7,855 bases of DNA from DASRDE01 sp035652755 (GTDB lineage Bacteria; Vulcanimicrobiota; Vulcanimicrobiia; Vulcanimicrobiales; Vulcanimicrobiaceae). The stretch is from assembly GCA_035652755.1 (NCBI GenBank), contig DASRDE010000342.1, positions 1 to 7,855 of the forward strand, written 5' to 3'. Below, one piece after another: positions 1 to 5,969 of this stretch. How positions within the stretch are numbered: the first letter of the stretch is position 1; each line of letters opens with the position of its first letter. A program made the translations under genes and the position numbers. The notes beneath the pieces were generated by a model. The model was not told the origin of the DNA. It saw only the letters and a program-made list of their open reading frames with translations, and searched no databases.

Positions 1-590
1 AACCACGATGCAATGCCCGAGATCAAACCGCCGCCGCCGACTGCCGCGAGCACCGTATCGACGCCGCCGGTTTGCAGCTCGATCTCACGCGCGACCGTTC
101 CGGTGCCGAGCAGCGTTTCATACTGATCGAACGCGTGCACGTTCAATGCGCCGGTGCGTTCGCAATATTCTCTGCAGGCGTCGATGGTATCGCTATAGCG
201 ATCGCCGGTGATCACGAGATCGGCACCGTACGCGCGAATGCGCTCTATTTTCGTCGCGGACGATACGCTGGGCACGAAGATCCGCGCGGGCACGCCGCGC
301 TTCATCGCCGCATAGGCGACGGCCGCGCCGTGATTGCCGCCCGAGGCTGCGGCAACGCCTGCCGGCGGAATACTGCGCAGCAGCAGGTTTGCAAACGCGC
401 CGCGCGCCTTGAACGAACCGGAGGCTTGCAGCGATTCGAGCTTGAGCAGCACGGACTGCGCATCGATTTGCGCGTCGGACCCGGCGACCGCCAAAACCGG
501 GGTTTGGCGAATCCAGGGCGCGATGGCTTCGTGCGCGTGCGTTATCGCTTGGCGCGTGACGGCGACGGTTTGCACGTGCGGGCTTGACAT
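1..590 (-). CDS. PLP-dependent serine/threonine dehydratase, N-terminal part (runs off left edge)
   Basis: This is a fold-type II PLP enzyme of the threonine/serine dehydratase family, which deaminates L-threonine or L-serine to a 2-oxo acid and ammonia. About 196 codons are visible and the C-terminus lies outside the window. Seen: the PLP-lysine motif SGSFKARGA (57-65, Schiff-base Lys61), the substrate/cofactor loop SGGNHG (83-88) and the glycine loop GGGGLISG (185-192) that holds the PLP phosphate. These are in the order and spacing expected of the family. The start is the ATG at 590-588, preceded seven bases away by a good ribosome site, GAGGTG (601-596). Whether a C-terminal ACT domain (biosynthetic IlvA or regulated TdcB type) exists cannot be seen. 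Serine racemase or a related lyase is possible, because these share all three motifs. It is divergent from the arsR gene with only 29 bp between the starts, so its own promoter must lie within or beyond arsR. Confidence 0.93.
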   Translation of the reverse strand, partial: MSSPHVQTVAVTRQAITHAHEAIAPWIRQTPVLAVAGSDAQIDAQSVLLKLESLQASGSFKARGAFANLLLRSIPPAGVAAASGGNHGAAVAYAAMKRGVPARIFVPSVSSATKIERIRAYGADLVITGDRYSDTIDACREYCERTGALNVHAFDQYETLLGTGTVAREIELQTGGVDTVLAAVGGGGLISGIASW

Positions 591-613
591 TGGGGCACCT
601 CGGTTAGCAGAAT
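584..613 (+). promoter_or_regulatory. Predicted sigma70-type promoter of the arsR gene
   Basis: A perfect TTGACA (584-589) is followed after 18 bp by CAGAAT (608-613), which matches four of six bases of the TATAAT consensus. Transcription would be expected to begin around 618-620, essentially at the A of the arsR ATG (620), which implies a leaderless mRNA. There is no convincing Shine-Dalgarno sequence upstream of that ATG, which fits. The -35 hexamer overlaps the start codon of the divergent dehydratase. This is inferred from consensus matching only. Confidence 0.5.
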
Positions 614-627
614 GGCGATATGGCTAA
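604..627 (+). promoter_or_regulatory. Predicted autoregulatory operator over the arsR start codon
   Basis: Inverted repeat TTAGC (604-608) and GCTAA (623-627) flank the predicted -10 region, start site and ATG of the ArsR-type gene. The halves TTAGCA (604-609) and ATATGGCTA (618-626) recur, joined without the intervening eight bases, just after the arsR stop codon (reverse strand of 951-966). ArsR-family repressors typically bind such imperfect AT-rich inverted repeats across their own promoter. No binding has been shown here. Confidence 0.45.
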
Positions 628-946
628 ATCCCGTTCCGGCGAAGCGGACGTTGCGCGAGCGCTGCACGCGCTGGCGAACGACCGGCGCTTGGCGATACTG
701 CACTGGCTGAAGGATCCGCGCGCGCACTTTCCACCGCAAACGGATGGGGACTTGGTCAAAGACGGCGTTTGCGGAACGTTCATTGCCGAGAAACTGGCCG
801 TGAGCCAGCCGACCGCGAGCGAACATCTACGTATTTTGGTGGCGGCCGGGCTTGTGAATGCCAAGCGCGTGAAGCAATGGACCTTCTACCGGCGCAACGA
901 GCCGTACATTCGCGCGGTAAAACGCGCGATTGCCGCCGAAGTTTAG
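620..946 (+). CDS. ArsR-family winged helix-turn-helix transcriptional regulator
   Basis: A 108-residue protein, the usual size for an ArsR/SmtB-type repressor. The N-terminal helices carry ARALHALANDRRLAILHWLK (12-31). The recognition helix is SQPTASEHLRILVAAGLV (62-79), and the wing follows as KRVKQWTFYRRNE (82-94). A loop of about 18 residues (34-51, with HFPP and DGDLVKDGVC) lies between helices before the HTH. It resembles a non-metal-sensing ArsR subgroup rather than classical arsenic or zinc sensors. Only one cysteine (51) is present and no CxC pair, so a thiol metal site of the ArsR/CadC kind is unlikely; the signal is unknown. The ATG at 620 is chosen because it lies directly at the predicted transcription start; the ATG at 612 is out of frame. 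The gene is divergent from the dehydratase and convergent with uvrC. The dehydratase is the obvious candidate target, besides itself. Confidence 0.9.
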   Translation: MAKSRSGEADVARALHALANDRRLAILHWLKDPRAHFPPQTDGDLVKDGVCGTFIAEKLAVSQPTASEHLRILVAAGLVNAKRVKQWTFYRRNEPYIRAVKRAIAAEV

Positions 947-950
947 GTAT

Positions 951-993
951 ATAGCCATATTGCTAATTTCCCATATTTGATGCGGGATGTCAA
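951..993 (-). promoter_or_regulatory. Second arsR-type operator with a TTGACA box, pointing into arsR antisense
   Basis: Read on the minus strand, TTGACAT (993-987) is followed by TTAGCA-ATATGGCTA (966-952). The 14-bp core at 952-965 is nearly palindromic (TAGC and GCTA arms, one mismatched pair). The same two words occur in the arsR promoter, and the distance from TTGACA to ATATGGCTA is almost the same (27 versus 28 bp). A -10 hexamer at 17-18 bp spacing is poor (GAAATT, three of six). It could be a regulated promoter transcribing antisense through arsR towards the dehydratase, or only an operator copy. The rest of the 60-bp convergent gap is AT-rich, with a CATATT direct repeat (956-961, 972-977) and no clear terminator. 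Confidence 0.35.
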
Positions 994-1006
994 CCGAGGG
1001 CGCGGC

Positions 1007-3055
1007 CTATTCGCTTAGCGCCGATTTGAGCGACGCGGCGAGCGTGGGGTTCATGCCCTTGACCGCGGCGAGTTCATCGACGCTGGCACGCTTAATTGCC
1101 GCGAGCGAGCCGAACGCCGTGAGCAGGCGCTTTTTGCGCACCGGGCCGACGCCGGCGAGCGCATCGAGCGCGGAGTGCGTCATCGCTTTTGCGCGGCGCT
1201 GGCGGTGGTACGTGACCGCAAAGCGATGCGCTTCGTCCCGAATGCGCATGACCAGATGCAGCGCCGCCGAGTTGGGCGGCAGCACGATCGGCTCGCTTTG
1301 CCCCGGCAAGTACAGCCATTCGTGTTCTTTTGCCAAACCGGCAACGGGTATGCCCGTCATATCCAGCTCTTCGAGCACCTCGACCACCGCGCCGAGCTGG
1401 CCTTTGCCGCCGTCGATGAGCAGCAAATCGGGCTTTTTATTGAACTTTTCTTTTTTTGCGAGCTCGCGTTCGAGCTTGCGTTCGTCCTTCGACTGCGCGT
1501 GACCGGCGATGCCGGGCACGCTCCGCTCAGGATGACACGCATCGTGCGCGGCGTCGTCGTCGGTGCGGGCGCGAAGGTAACGCAGGCGGCGGCGCAGCGT
1601 TTCCTGCATCATCGCAAAGTCGTTCGGGCCTTTATCGTACTGGATTTTGAACTTACGATAGTCGGCTTTCTTTGCGCGGCCTTCGACGAAGACGACCATC
1701 GAGCTCACGGGATTCGTGCCCTGGATATTCGAGATGTCGTAACATTCGATGCGGTGGGGCGGTTCGGGAAGTTCGAGCGCGTCGGCCAATTCGGTGAGCG
1801 AGAGCGCCTGCGCGGTTTCCTGCACTTCTTGGTGTGCCAAGAAAGCTTTGAGGTTTTGTTCGGCGTTTTTTTGCACCAAACGCATGTAATCGGCGCGGTC
1901 GCCGCGGCGCGGTACGAGCAGGCGCACGCGCACGCCCTTGGTCTCGGTCAGCCAACTTTCGATGACGCTGAAATCGCCCGGCAGCGCTTGAACCAGAACT
2001 TCTTTTGGAACTGCACTTGCGGCCCCGCGGGTGCGGCGAAATTTTTCGGGCACGGGGGCCTGATTATCGCGCGCGATGCGGATCTGCGCGAGCGCCGAGA
2101 TTCCCGAATCGGGCGACGACGCGGTGCGCGCGGTGTAGAACTGTTTGAGAAATTCGCTGAAGAGCTCGGCATCGGATTGTTCGTGCACGCCGTCCAGAAT
2201 GAAGTGCTCTTGGCCGATGAGCTTGCCGCCGCGAACCATAAAGACTTGCATGCACGCTTGGCCTTGGGCGCGCGCGACCGCGACCAGATCCATATCGAGC
2301 CGCGAGCGCCAGACGACCTTTTGCGCTTCGGTAACGCGGCGCACGGCGACGATGCGATCGCGGATGCGCGCAGCCGTTTCATAATTGTACGTATCGGCGG
2401 CGCCGAGCATTTCATGCTGGAGGCGGCCGAGCAGCGATTCTTGCTTACCTTCCAGGAAAAGCACGACTTCTTCGATCATGCGATCGTATTCATCTTGGGT
2501 TTGAAAACCGACGCATGGCGCCAAACACCGCTTGATGTGATATTGCAGGCAGGGGCGGCGGCGGCGGCCGTCGATGGGTTCGGGACAGGTGCGCAGCGGG
2601 AAGACCAGACGCACGAGATTGATGAGCTCGCGCAGGCCGTGCGCATTGGTATACGGGCCGAAATAGCGCGCGCCGTCGTCCTTTACGACGCGGGTGAAAA
2701 CGACGCGTGGGAACGCTTCATTCGTGACTTTTAAATACGGATAGCGCTTGTCGTCGCGCAGCCGCACGTTGTACGGCGGCTGGTGACGCTTGATGAGATT
2801 GGCTTCGAGAATGAGCGCTTCGACTTCGTTCGTGACGACGATCGTGCGAACGTCGGCAACGCGGTCGACCATCGCTTGTGTGCGAACGTGATGCGCAGCG
2901 CTGTCTTGAAAATACGAACGCACGCGGTTGCGCAGCGAAACCGCCTTTCCGATATACAGAATTTCGCCGCTTTTGGACGCCATCATATACACCCCGGGGG
3001 CATCGGGGATTTGAGCGAGCGTCTGCGCGAGCGACTTGTCTTCGGACGTGGTCAT
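1007..3055 (-). CDS. uvrC: UvrABC excinuclease subunit C
   Basis: UvrC makes both incisions in nucleotide excision repair after UvrA/UvrB damage recognition. Seen, numbering from the ATG at 3055 (682 residues): GIY-YIG nuclease at about 19-98 (GVY 21-23, YIG 34-36, Arg44, Glu84 in ILEANLIK, Asn96); four cysteines 157, 169, 177 and 181 with the 12-8-4 spacing of the UvrC iron-sulphur ligands; the UvrB-binding UVR motif YETAARIRDRI (225-235); the RNase H-like domain with Asp440 (ECYDISNIQG), Asp548 (IDGGKGQ) and Asp607 (RDEAHRFA); and two C-terminal helix-hairpin-helix motifs (about 628-680). All catalytic residues are present. The protein is longer than the usual 600 or so residues, partly because of a charged linker (497-541) that contains a translated dispersed repeat at about 507-524. 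A TTG at 3100 would add 15 residues, but family similarity begins after 3055. No strong ribosome site precedes either start. Confidence 0.97.
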   Translation of the reverse strand: MTTSEDKSLAQTLAQIPDAPGVYMMASKSGEILYIGKAVSLRNRVRSYFQDSAAHHVRTQAMVDRVADVRTIVVTNEVEALILEANLIKRHQPPYNVRLRDDKRYPYLKVTNEAFPRVVFTRVVKDDGARYFGPYTNAHGLRELINLVRLVFPLRTCPEPIDGRRRRPCLQYHIKRCLAPCVGFQTQDEYDRMIEEVVLFLEGKQESLLGRLQHEMLGAADTYNYETAARIRDRIVAVRRVTEAQKVVWRSRLDMDLVAVARAQGQACMQVFMVRGGKLIGQEHFILDGVHEQSDAELFSEFLKQFYTARTASSPDSGISALAQIRIARDNQAPVPEKFRRTRGAASAVPKEVLVQALPGDFSVIESWLTETKGVRVRLLVPRRGDRADYMRLVQKNAEQNLKAFLAHQEVQETAQALSLTELADALELPEPPHRIECYDISNIQGTNPVSSMVVFVEGRAKKADYRKFKIQYDKGPNDFAMMQETLRRRLRYLRARTDDDAAHDACHPERSVPGIAGHAQSKDERKLERELAKKEKFNKKPDLLLIDGGKGQLGAVVEVLEELDMTGIPVAGLAKEHEWLYLPGQSEPIVLPPNSAALHLVMRIRDEAHRFAVTYHRQRRAKAMTHSALDALAGVGPVRKKRLLTAFGSLAAIKRASVDELAAVKGMNPTLAASLKSALSE
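1485..1536. repeat. Dispersed palindromic repeat element ('HPERS' type) inserted in frame in uvrC
   Basis: On the plus strand the segment starts GTCCTTCGACTGCGC and ends GCTCAGGATGACA, the two hallmark ends of a repeat familiar from intergenic regions of many GC-rich and metagenomic bacteria. Its centre is a strong hairpin: arms 1497-1507 and 1511-1521 (11 bp, one mismatch, loop GAT). Read on the uvrC strand it encodes HPERSVPGIAGHAQSKDE (UvrC residues 507-524) and keeps the frame open. It is the only copy seen in this window. That it is mobile or repeated elsewhere in this genome is inferred from recognising the sequence type. Confidence 0.75.
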
Positions 3056-3098
3056 TGCCGTGCGGTATGCTTCGCGAAGGGCGTGCGGCAGGCATCCC

Positions 3099-3116
3099 AA
3101 GGAGGCGGTATCCGCC
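3099..3116 (+). promoter_or_regulatory. Distant Shine-Dalgarno-like AAGGAGG with overlapping hairpin upstream of the asparaginase
   Basis: AAGGAGG (3099-3105) is an excellent anti-16S match but ends 28 bases before the ATG at 3134, too far for a normal ribosome site. A small hairpin GGCGG-TAT-CCGCC (3104-3116) overlaps its last two G residues. Folding could shorten the distance or mask the site. No in-frame ATG, GTG or TTG lies at proper spacing after it. Confidence 0.3.
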
Positions 3117-3133
3117 GCGTCGCACGAACGCGC

Positions 3134-4111
3134 ATGGATGCAATCGATCGGCGTACGTTCTTAGCTTCGGCGGCCGGCGCGGCTGCTATCGGCGTTCTGG
3201 AGCCCGCACCGGCGGCGGCGAGTTCGGCTTCTGCCGGGCCGGTTTTTATAGCGACGTGGGATTTCGGCAAAACCGCGGCCGAGCGCGCCGCGGACGTTTT
3301 CCGCGCGGGCGGTTCGCTGCTGGACGCGATTGAAAAAGGCATAAACGTTATTGAAGACGACCCGAACATTACCACCGTGGGGTACGGCGGATTGCCGAAT
3401 GCCGAGGGCGAGGTGGAACTGGACGCGGGCATTATGGACGGCACGCGGCATCGCGCGGGCGCCGTTTTCGCACTACATAAAATCAAAAACCCGATTTCGG
3501 TTGCGCGCTTGGTCATGGAGAAAACGACGCATACGCAATTAGCCGGCGAGGGCGCGTTCCGATTCGCGCTGGAAATGGGTTTTCAGCCCATGCAGCTGCT
3601 CACTCCGCAGAGCTTGGAAGCGTGGCTGAAATGGAAAGGCACGCCGAACCACCCGACGTATTGGATCGGCAAAAACAATCACGATACGGTGGGGATGTGC
3701 GCGACGGATGGGAATGGGCACGTCGCAGCGGGGTGTTCGACTAGCGGCATTGCGTGGAAGATTCCGGGACGCGTAGCCGATTCACCGCTTGTCGGCTCCG
3801 GATACTTTGCCGAGGATGCGGCCGGTGCAGCTTCGGCGACCGGAAACGGCGACGTAATGAGCAATTATTTGACCAGCGCGTACATCGTGGGCCGGATGCG
3901 CGACGGGATGCACCCGCAAGCGGCGTGCGAAGACGTGATGCGCTACATCGCGCGTTCGGCGCCGAACGTTCATACCGATATGTATTGCGTGATTGCGATC
4001 GATCCGCGCGGAGAGGTGGGCGCGGCTTCAATCAACGCAAAACAGCAACTGACGTATGCGGTTTGGCGCAACGGTTCAGCGACCCTGATGACGGCGAAAG
4101 CGGTGCTTTAA
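3134..4111 (+). CDS. Tat-exported N4-(beta-N-acetylglucosaminyl)-L-asparaginase (glycosylasparaginase, Ntn hydrolase)
   Basis: This enzyme family cleaves the GlcNAc-asparagine bond of N-linked glycans or related aspartyl amides. It is an Ntn hydrolase that cuts itself to expose a threonine nucleophile. In this 325-residue protein the self-cleavage site is HDT-VG with nucleophile Thr185. Thr203, Arg213, Asp216, Thr236 and Gly237 lie at the same offsets from the nucleophile as the substrate-binding residues of the Flavobacterium enzyme. A Trp in TWDFG (42) also fits. The N-terminus DRRTFLASAAGAAAIG (5-20) is a twin-arginine signal followed by an Ala-rich region with likely cleavage near 30-35, so the enzyme should act outside the cytoplasm. 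The ATG at 3134 is chosen because it directly precedes the Tat motif; upstream in-frame sequence is antisense to uvrC. It is divergent from uvrC with 78 bp between, and its stop overlaps that of the convergent monooxygenase gene. A general isoaspartyl peptidase or plant-type asparaginase is less likely. Confidence 0.93.
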   Translation: MDAIDRRTFLASAAGAAAIGVLEPAPAAASSASAGPVFIATWDFGKTAAERAADVFRAGGSLLDAIEKGINVIEDDPNITTVGYGGLPNAEGEVELDAGIMDGTRHRAGAVFALHKIKNPISVARLVMEKTTHTQLAGEGAFRFALEMGFQPMQLLTPQSLEAWLKWKGTPNHPTYWIGKNNHDTVGMCATDGNGHVAAGCSTSGIAWKIPGRVADSPLVGSGYFAEDAAGAASATGNGDVMSNYLTSAYIVGRMRDGMHPQAACEDVMRYIARSAPNVHTDMYCVIAIDPRGEVGAASINAKQQLTYAVWRNGSATLMTAKAVL

Positions 4112-5358
4112 GAGCGCGACGAAGCCGGCGCCGCGGCGCCGGCCGGTGCGACGGCTTGCGGCGTGTGAATGTGTTCGGGGCGCACGCCTACGCCGACAAG
4201 CCACGCCGGAATTCGGCGAAGCAACGGAAAATGCACGAAGGCCTGCAACAGCAACGGCGGCTTCATCACTGCATCGCGGCGTGCTAAAATCGGGCGCACG
4301 ACGCGGTTCTGAATTACCACTTGCAGGCGCTGCGTAACGCGTGTGGGGAACATTCGCCGCCGCTGCACTGCGGCCAGTTCGCGTTCGGTAACAGTGCCGC
4401 GCAGCAACGGCTGCGCAATCATATTCGCTGCGGCGACCGCATCTTGTATCGCGAGATTCACGCCGACGCCGCCGATAGGGGACATGGCGTGCGCGGCGTC
4501 GCCGATGCACAATAATCCGGGCGCATACCACTTCTGCAAACGATCGACGGCGACCGTGAGGAGGCGGACGTCGTCCCATGTCCGCAATTCTTCAACGCGA
4601 TCGGCCAGAAACGGCGCAGCGCGCGCGACGCTTTCGTGAAATGCGAGCAAGCCCCCGGTGCGGATTTGTTCGAACGCGCCTTTTGGAATCACGTAGCCGC
4701 ACTGCCAATACGTTCCGCGATTGAGCGAGATAAATATTCCGCCGGCCGCGACCATTCCGAACGTCTGCTCGGGATCCGAAGGGCGGCGCGAGATGCGCAT
4801 CCAGAGTATGTCCCTCGGCGCGCCCAGCTGTTTTCGCAGCAAACCCGCGCGTTCGCGCAGGACCGAACCGCGGCCATCGGAGGCAACGACCAAGTCCGCT
4901 TCGATGCGCTGCTGCCCGCCGGGCGTGAGTGCGACGACGCCGCAGACGCGATCTTCCGCATGCAGCAGATCCACCGCTTGCGATTGCATCAACAAGTGAA
5001 AGCAAGCGTAGCGCTTCGCACGATCGGCAAGGAAGTTGAGGAAATCCCACTGCGGCATGAGCGCGAGAAATTTACACCGCGTGGGCACGTGGCTGAAATC
5101 GGCGATGGGTATCGTCACACCGCCGATGACGCCGGAGAGCTGCAGCACGCGATCGTGGGGCACGCGCAGAAAATCTTCGAGCAGACCCAGTTCGGCCATA
5201 AGATCGAGAGTCGAGGGGTGGATCGTATCGCCCCGAAAATCGCGAAAGAAATCGGCGTGTTTTTCGAGTACGGCGACTTCTACGCCGGCGCGAGCGAGAA
5301 GTAAACCCAGCATCATCCCGGCGGGACCGCCGCCGGCGATGCAGCACTGAACCTTCAC
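4108..5358 (-). CDS. FAD-dependent aromatic-ring-hydroxylase-type monooxygenase
   Basis: A 416-residue class A flavoprotein monooxygenase (pfam01494 type, relatives of UbiH and p-hydroxybenzoate hydroxylase), using FAD, NAD(P)H and O2 to hydroxylate or epoxidise an organic substrate. Seen: the N-terminal dinucleotide-binding fold CCIAGGGPAGMMLGLLLARA (5-24) ending at acidic Glu32; the DG motif VVASDGRGSVLRER (157-170); and the second FAD motif CIGDAAHAMSPIGGVGVNLA (284-303). Order and length are typical. The substrate cannot be deduced; quinone biosynthesis, aromatic catabolism and secondary metabolism are all possible. The GTG at 5358 is chosen because similarity starts there and it overlaps the dedA stop as GTGA, the usual sign of translational coupling. 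The Ala/Pro/Ser-rich last 15 residues look non-conserved. It is the last gene of the clpN-dedA-monooxygenase operon. Confidence 0.93.
   Translation of the reverse strand: MKVQCCIAGGGPAGMMLGLLLARAGVEVAVLEKHADFFRDFRGDTIHPSTLDLMAELGLLEDFLRVPHDRVLQLSGVIGGVTIPIADFSHVPTRCKFLALMPQWDFLNFLADRAKRYACFHLLMQSQAVDLLHAEDRVCGVVALTPGGQQRIEADLVVASDGRGSVLRERAGLLRKQLGAPRDILWMRISRRPSDPEQTFGMVAAGGIFISLNRGTYWQCGYVIPKGAFEQIRTGGLLAFHESVARAAPFLADRVEELRTWDDVRLLTVAVDRLQKWYAPGLLCIGDAAHAMSPIGGVGVNLAIQDAVAAANMIAQPLLRGTVTERELAAVQRRRMFPTRVTQRLQVVIQNRVVRPILARRDAVMKPPLLLQAFVHFPLLRRIPAWLVGVGVRPEHIHTPQAVAPAGAAAPASSRS
4124..4143. terminator. 20-bp perfect palindrome at the convergent gene ends
   Basis: A perfect GC-only inverted repeat (half-site GCCGGCGCCG) lies 12 bp after the asparaginase stop and within the last codons of the convergent monooxygenase gene, whose Ala/Pro/Ser-rich tail it encodes. 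In RNA from either strand it would form a strong hairpin. There is no T-run on either side, so it is not a classical intrinsic terminator. It may act as a bidirectional pause or processing block, or simply reflect GCC/GCG alanine codons. Confidence 0.35.
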
Positions 5359-5969
5359 ACCGCGGTTCGGCGCGCTTGGCGATTTCTGATCGCCAGATAT
5401 GCGGCGGCGGCAACGGCGAGCACGGCGAAAACTACAATCGCGTAGCGGCGCAGCGACGCGACAACCTCGTGCGAATGCTCGCCGAGCGCGTGGCCCAGCA
5501 AAATCAAACCGCCGCAGAAAATCAGCGAGCCCAGAAAGGTCCAAGCATAAAACGGCACGAGCGGCATTTCAGCAATGCCGGCCGGAATTCCGACAATTCC
5601 GCGAATTACGGGCACGAAACGGCAAATGAAGATCGCAAATTTTCCATAGCGGCGGAAAAAGTTTTCGACGACCGCGAGCTGTTCGTGATGAAAACGCACA
5701 TATTTTCCGAAACGCTCGACGAAGGGGCGGCCGCCGTAGTATCCGACAGCGTAGCCAATGCTTTGACCCAACAATTCCGCACCGACCGAGATTGCGATCG
5801 CAAGCCAAAGATTCGAGAGGTGGCCGGTCGCGACGAGTGCGCCGGCTGCGGGGAGGATGATCTCACTTCCGACGGGTGCGCCGATGTTCGCCAACGTCAT
5901 TGCGAGAAATAGCCCGGCGTAGCCGAGCTGATCGATCATGTGCAGGAAGAATGCGCTTACGGCGTGCAC
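5355..5969 (-). CDS. DedA-family (VTT/SNARE-associated) inner-membrane protein
   Basis: A 204-residue polytopic membrane protein of the DedA family. Family members are implicated in undecaprenyl-phosphate or phospholipid flipping and in membrane-potential homeostasis. Seen: N-terminal hydrophobic segment with the acidic-then-proline motif GSEIILPAAG (34-43); membrane segment 54-77 followed by GYYGGRPFVERFGK (76-89); the signature FICRFVPVIRGIVGIPAG (114-131) with Arg117 and Arg123 spaced as in the family; and hydrophobic segments at about 141-160 and 175-194 ending in a basic tail. The GTG at 5969 overlaps the end of the Clp N-domain gene by 13 bp; an ATG at 5939 (residue 11) is an alternative. 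Neither has a clear ribosome site, so translation is probably coupled to the upstream gene. The downstream monooxygenase overlaps by 4 bp. The transported substrate is unknown. Confidence 0.93.
   Translation of the reverse strand: MHAVSAFFLHMIDQLGYAGLFLAMTLANIGAPVGSEIILPAAGALVATGHLSNLWLAIAISVGAELLGQSIGYAVGYYGGRPFVERFGKYVRFHHEQLAVVENFFRRYGKFAIFICRFVPVIRGIVGIPAGIAEMPLVPFYAWTFLGSLIFCGGLILLGHALGEHSHEVVASLRRYAIVVFAVLAVAAAAYLAIRNRQARRTAV

Noticed and set aside
72..587. 171-residue open frame on the plus strand at the left edge
   Set aside because: The minus strand here encodes a clear PLP dehydratase with all three cofactor motifs; the plus frame has no recognisable features.
1175..2734. 519-residue open frame on the plus strand
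   Set aside because: It lies entirely antisense to uvrC, which has every catalytic motif. The long frame is a by-product of GC-rich codon use.
3056..3100. TTG start for uvrC at 3100
   Set aside because: It adds 15 residues with no family similarity and no ribosome site; the ATG at 3055 gives a normal UvrC N-terminus.
2783..3133. In-frame 117-residue N-terminal extension of the asparaginase
   Set aside because: It is antisense to uvrC, and the Tat signal DRRTFL lies right after the ATG at 3134, as expected for a true N-terminus.
4636..5912. Open frames of 222 and 178 residues on the plus strand
   Set aside because: They mirror the FAD monooxygenase and DedA genes, whose domains and overlapping start/stop junctions are unambiguous.
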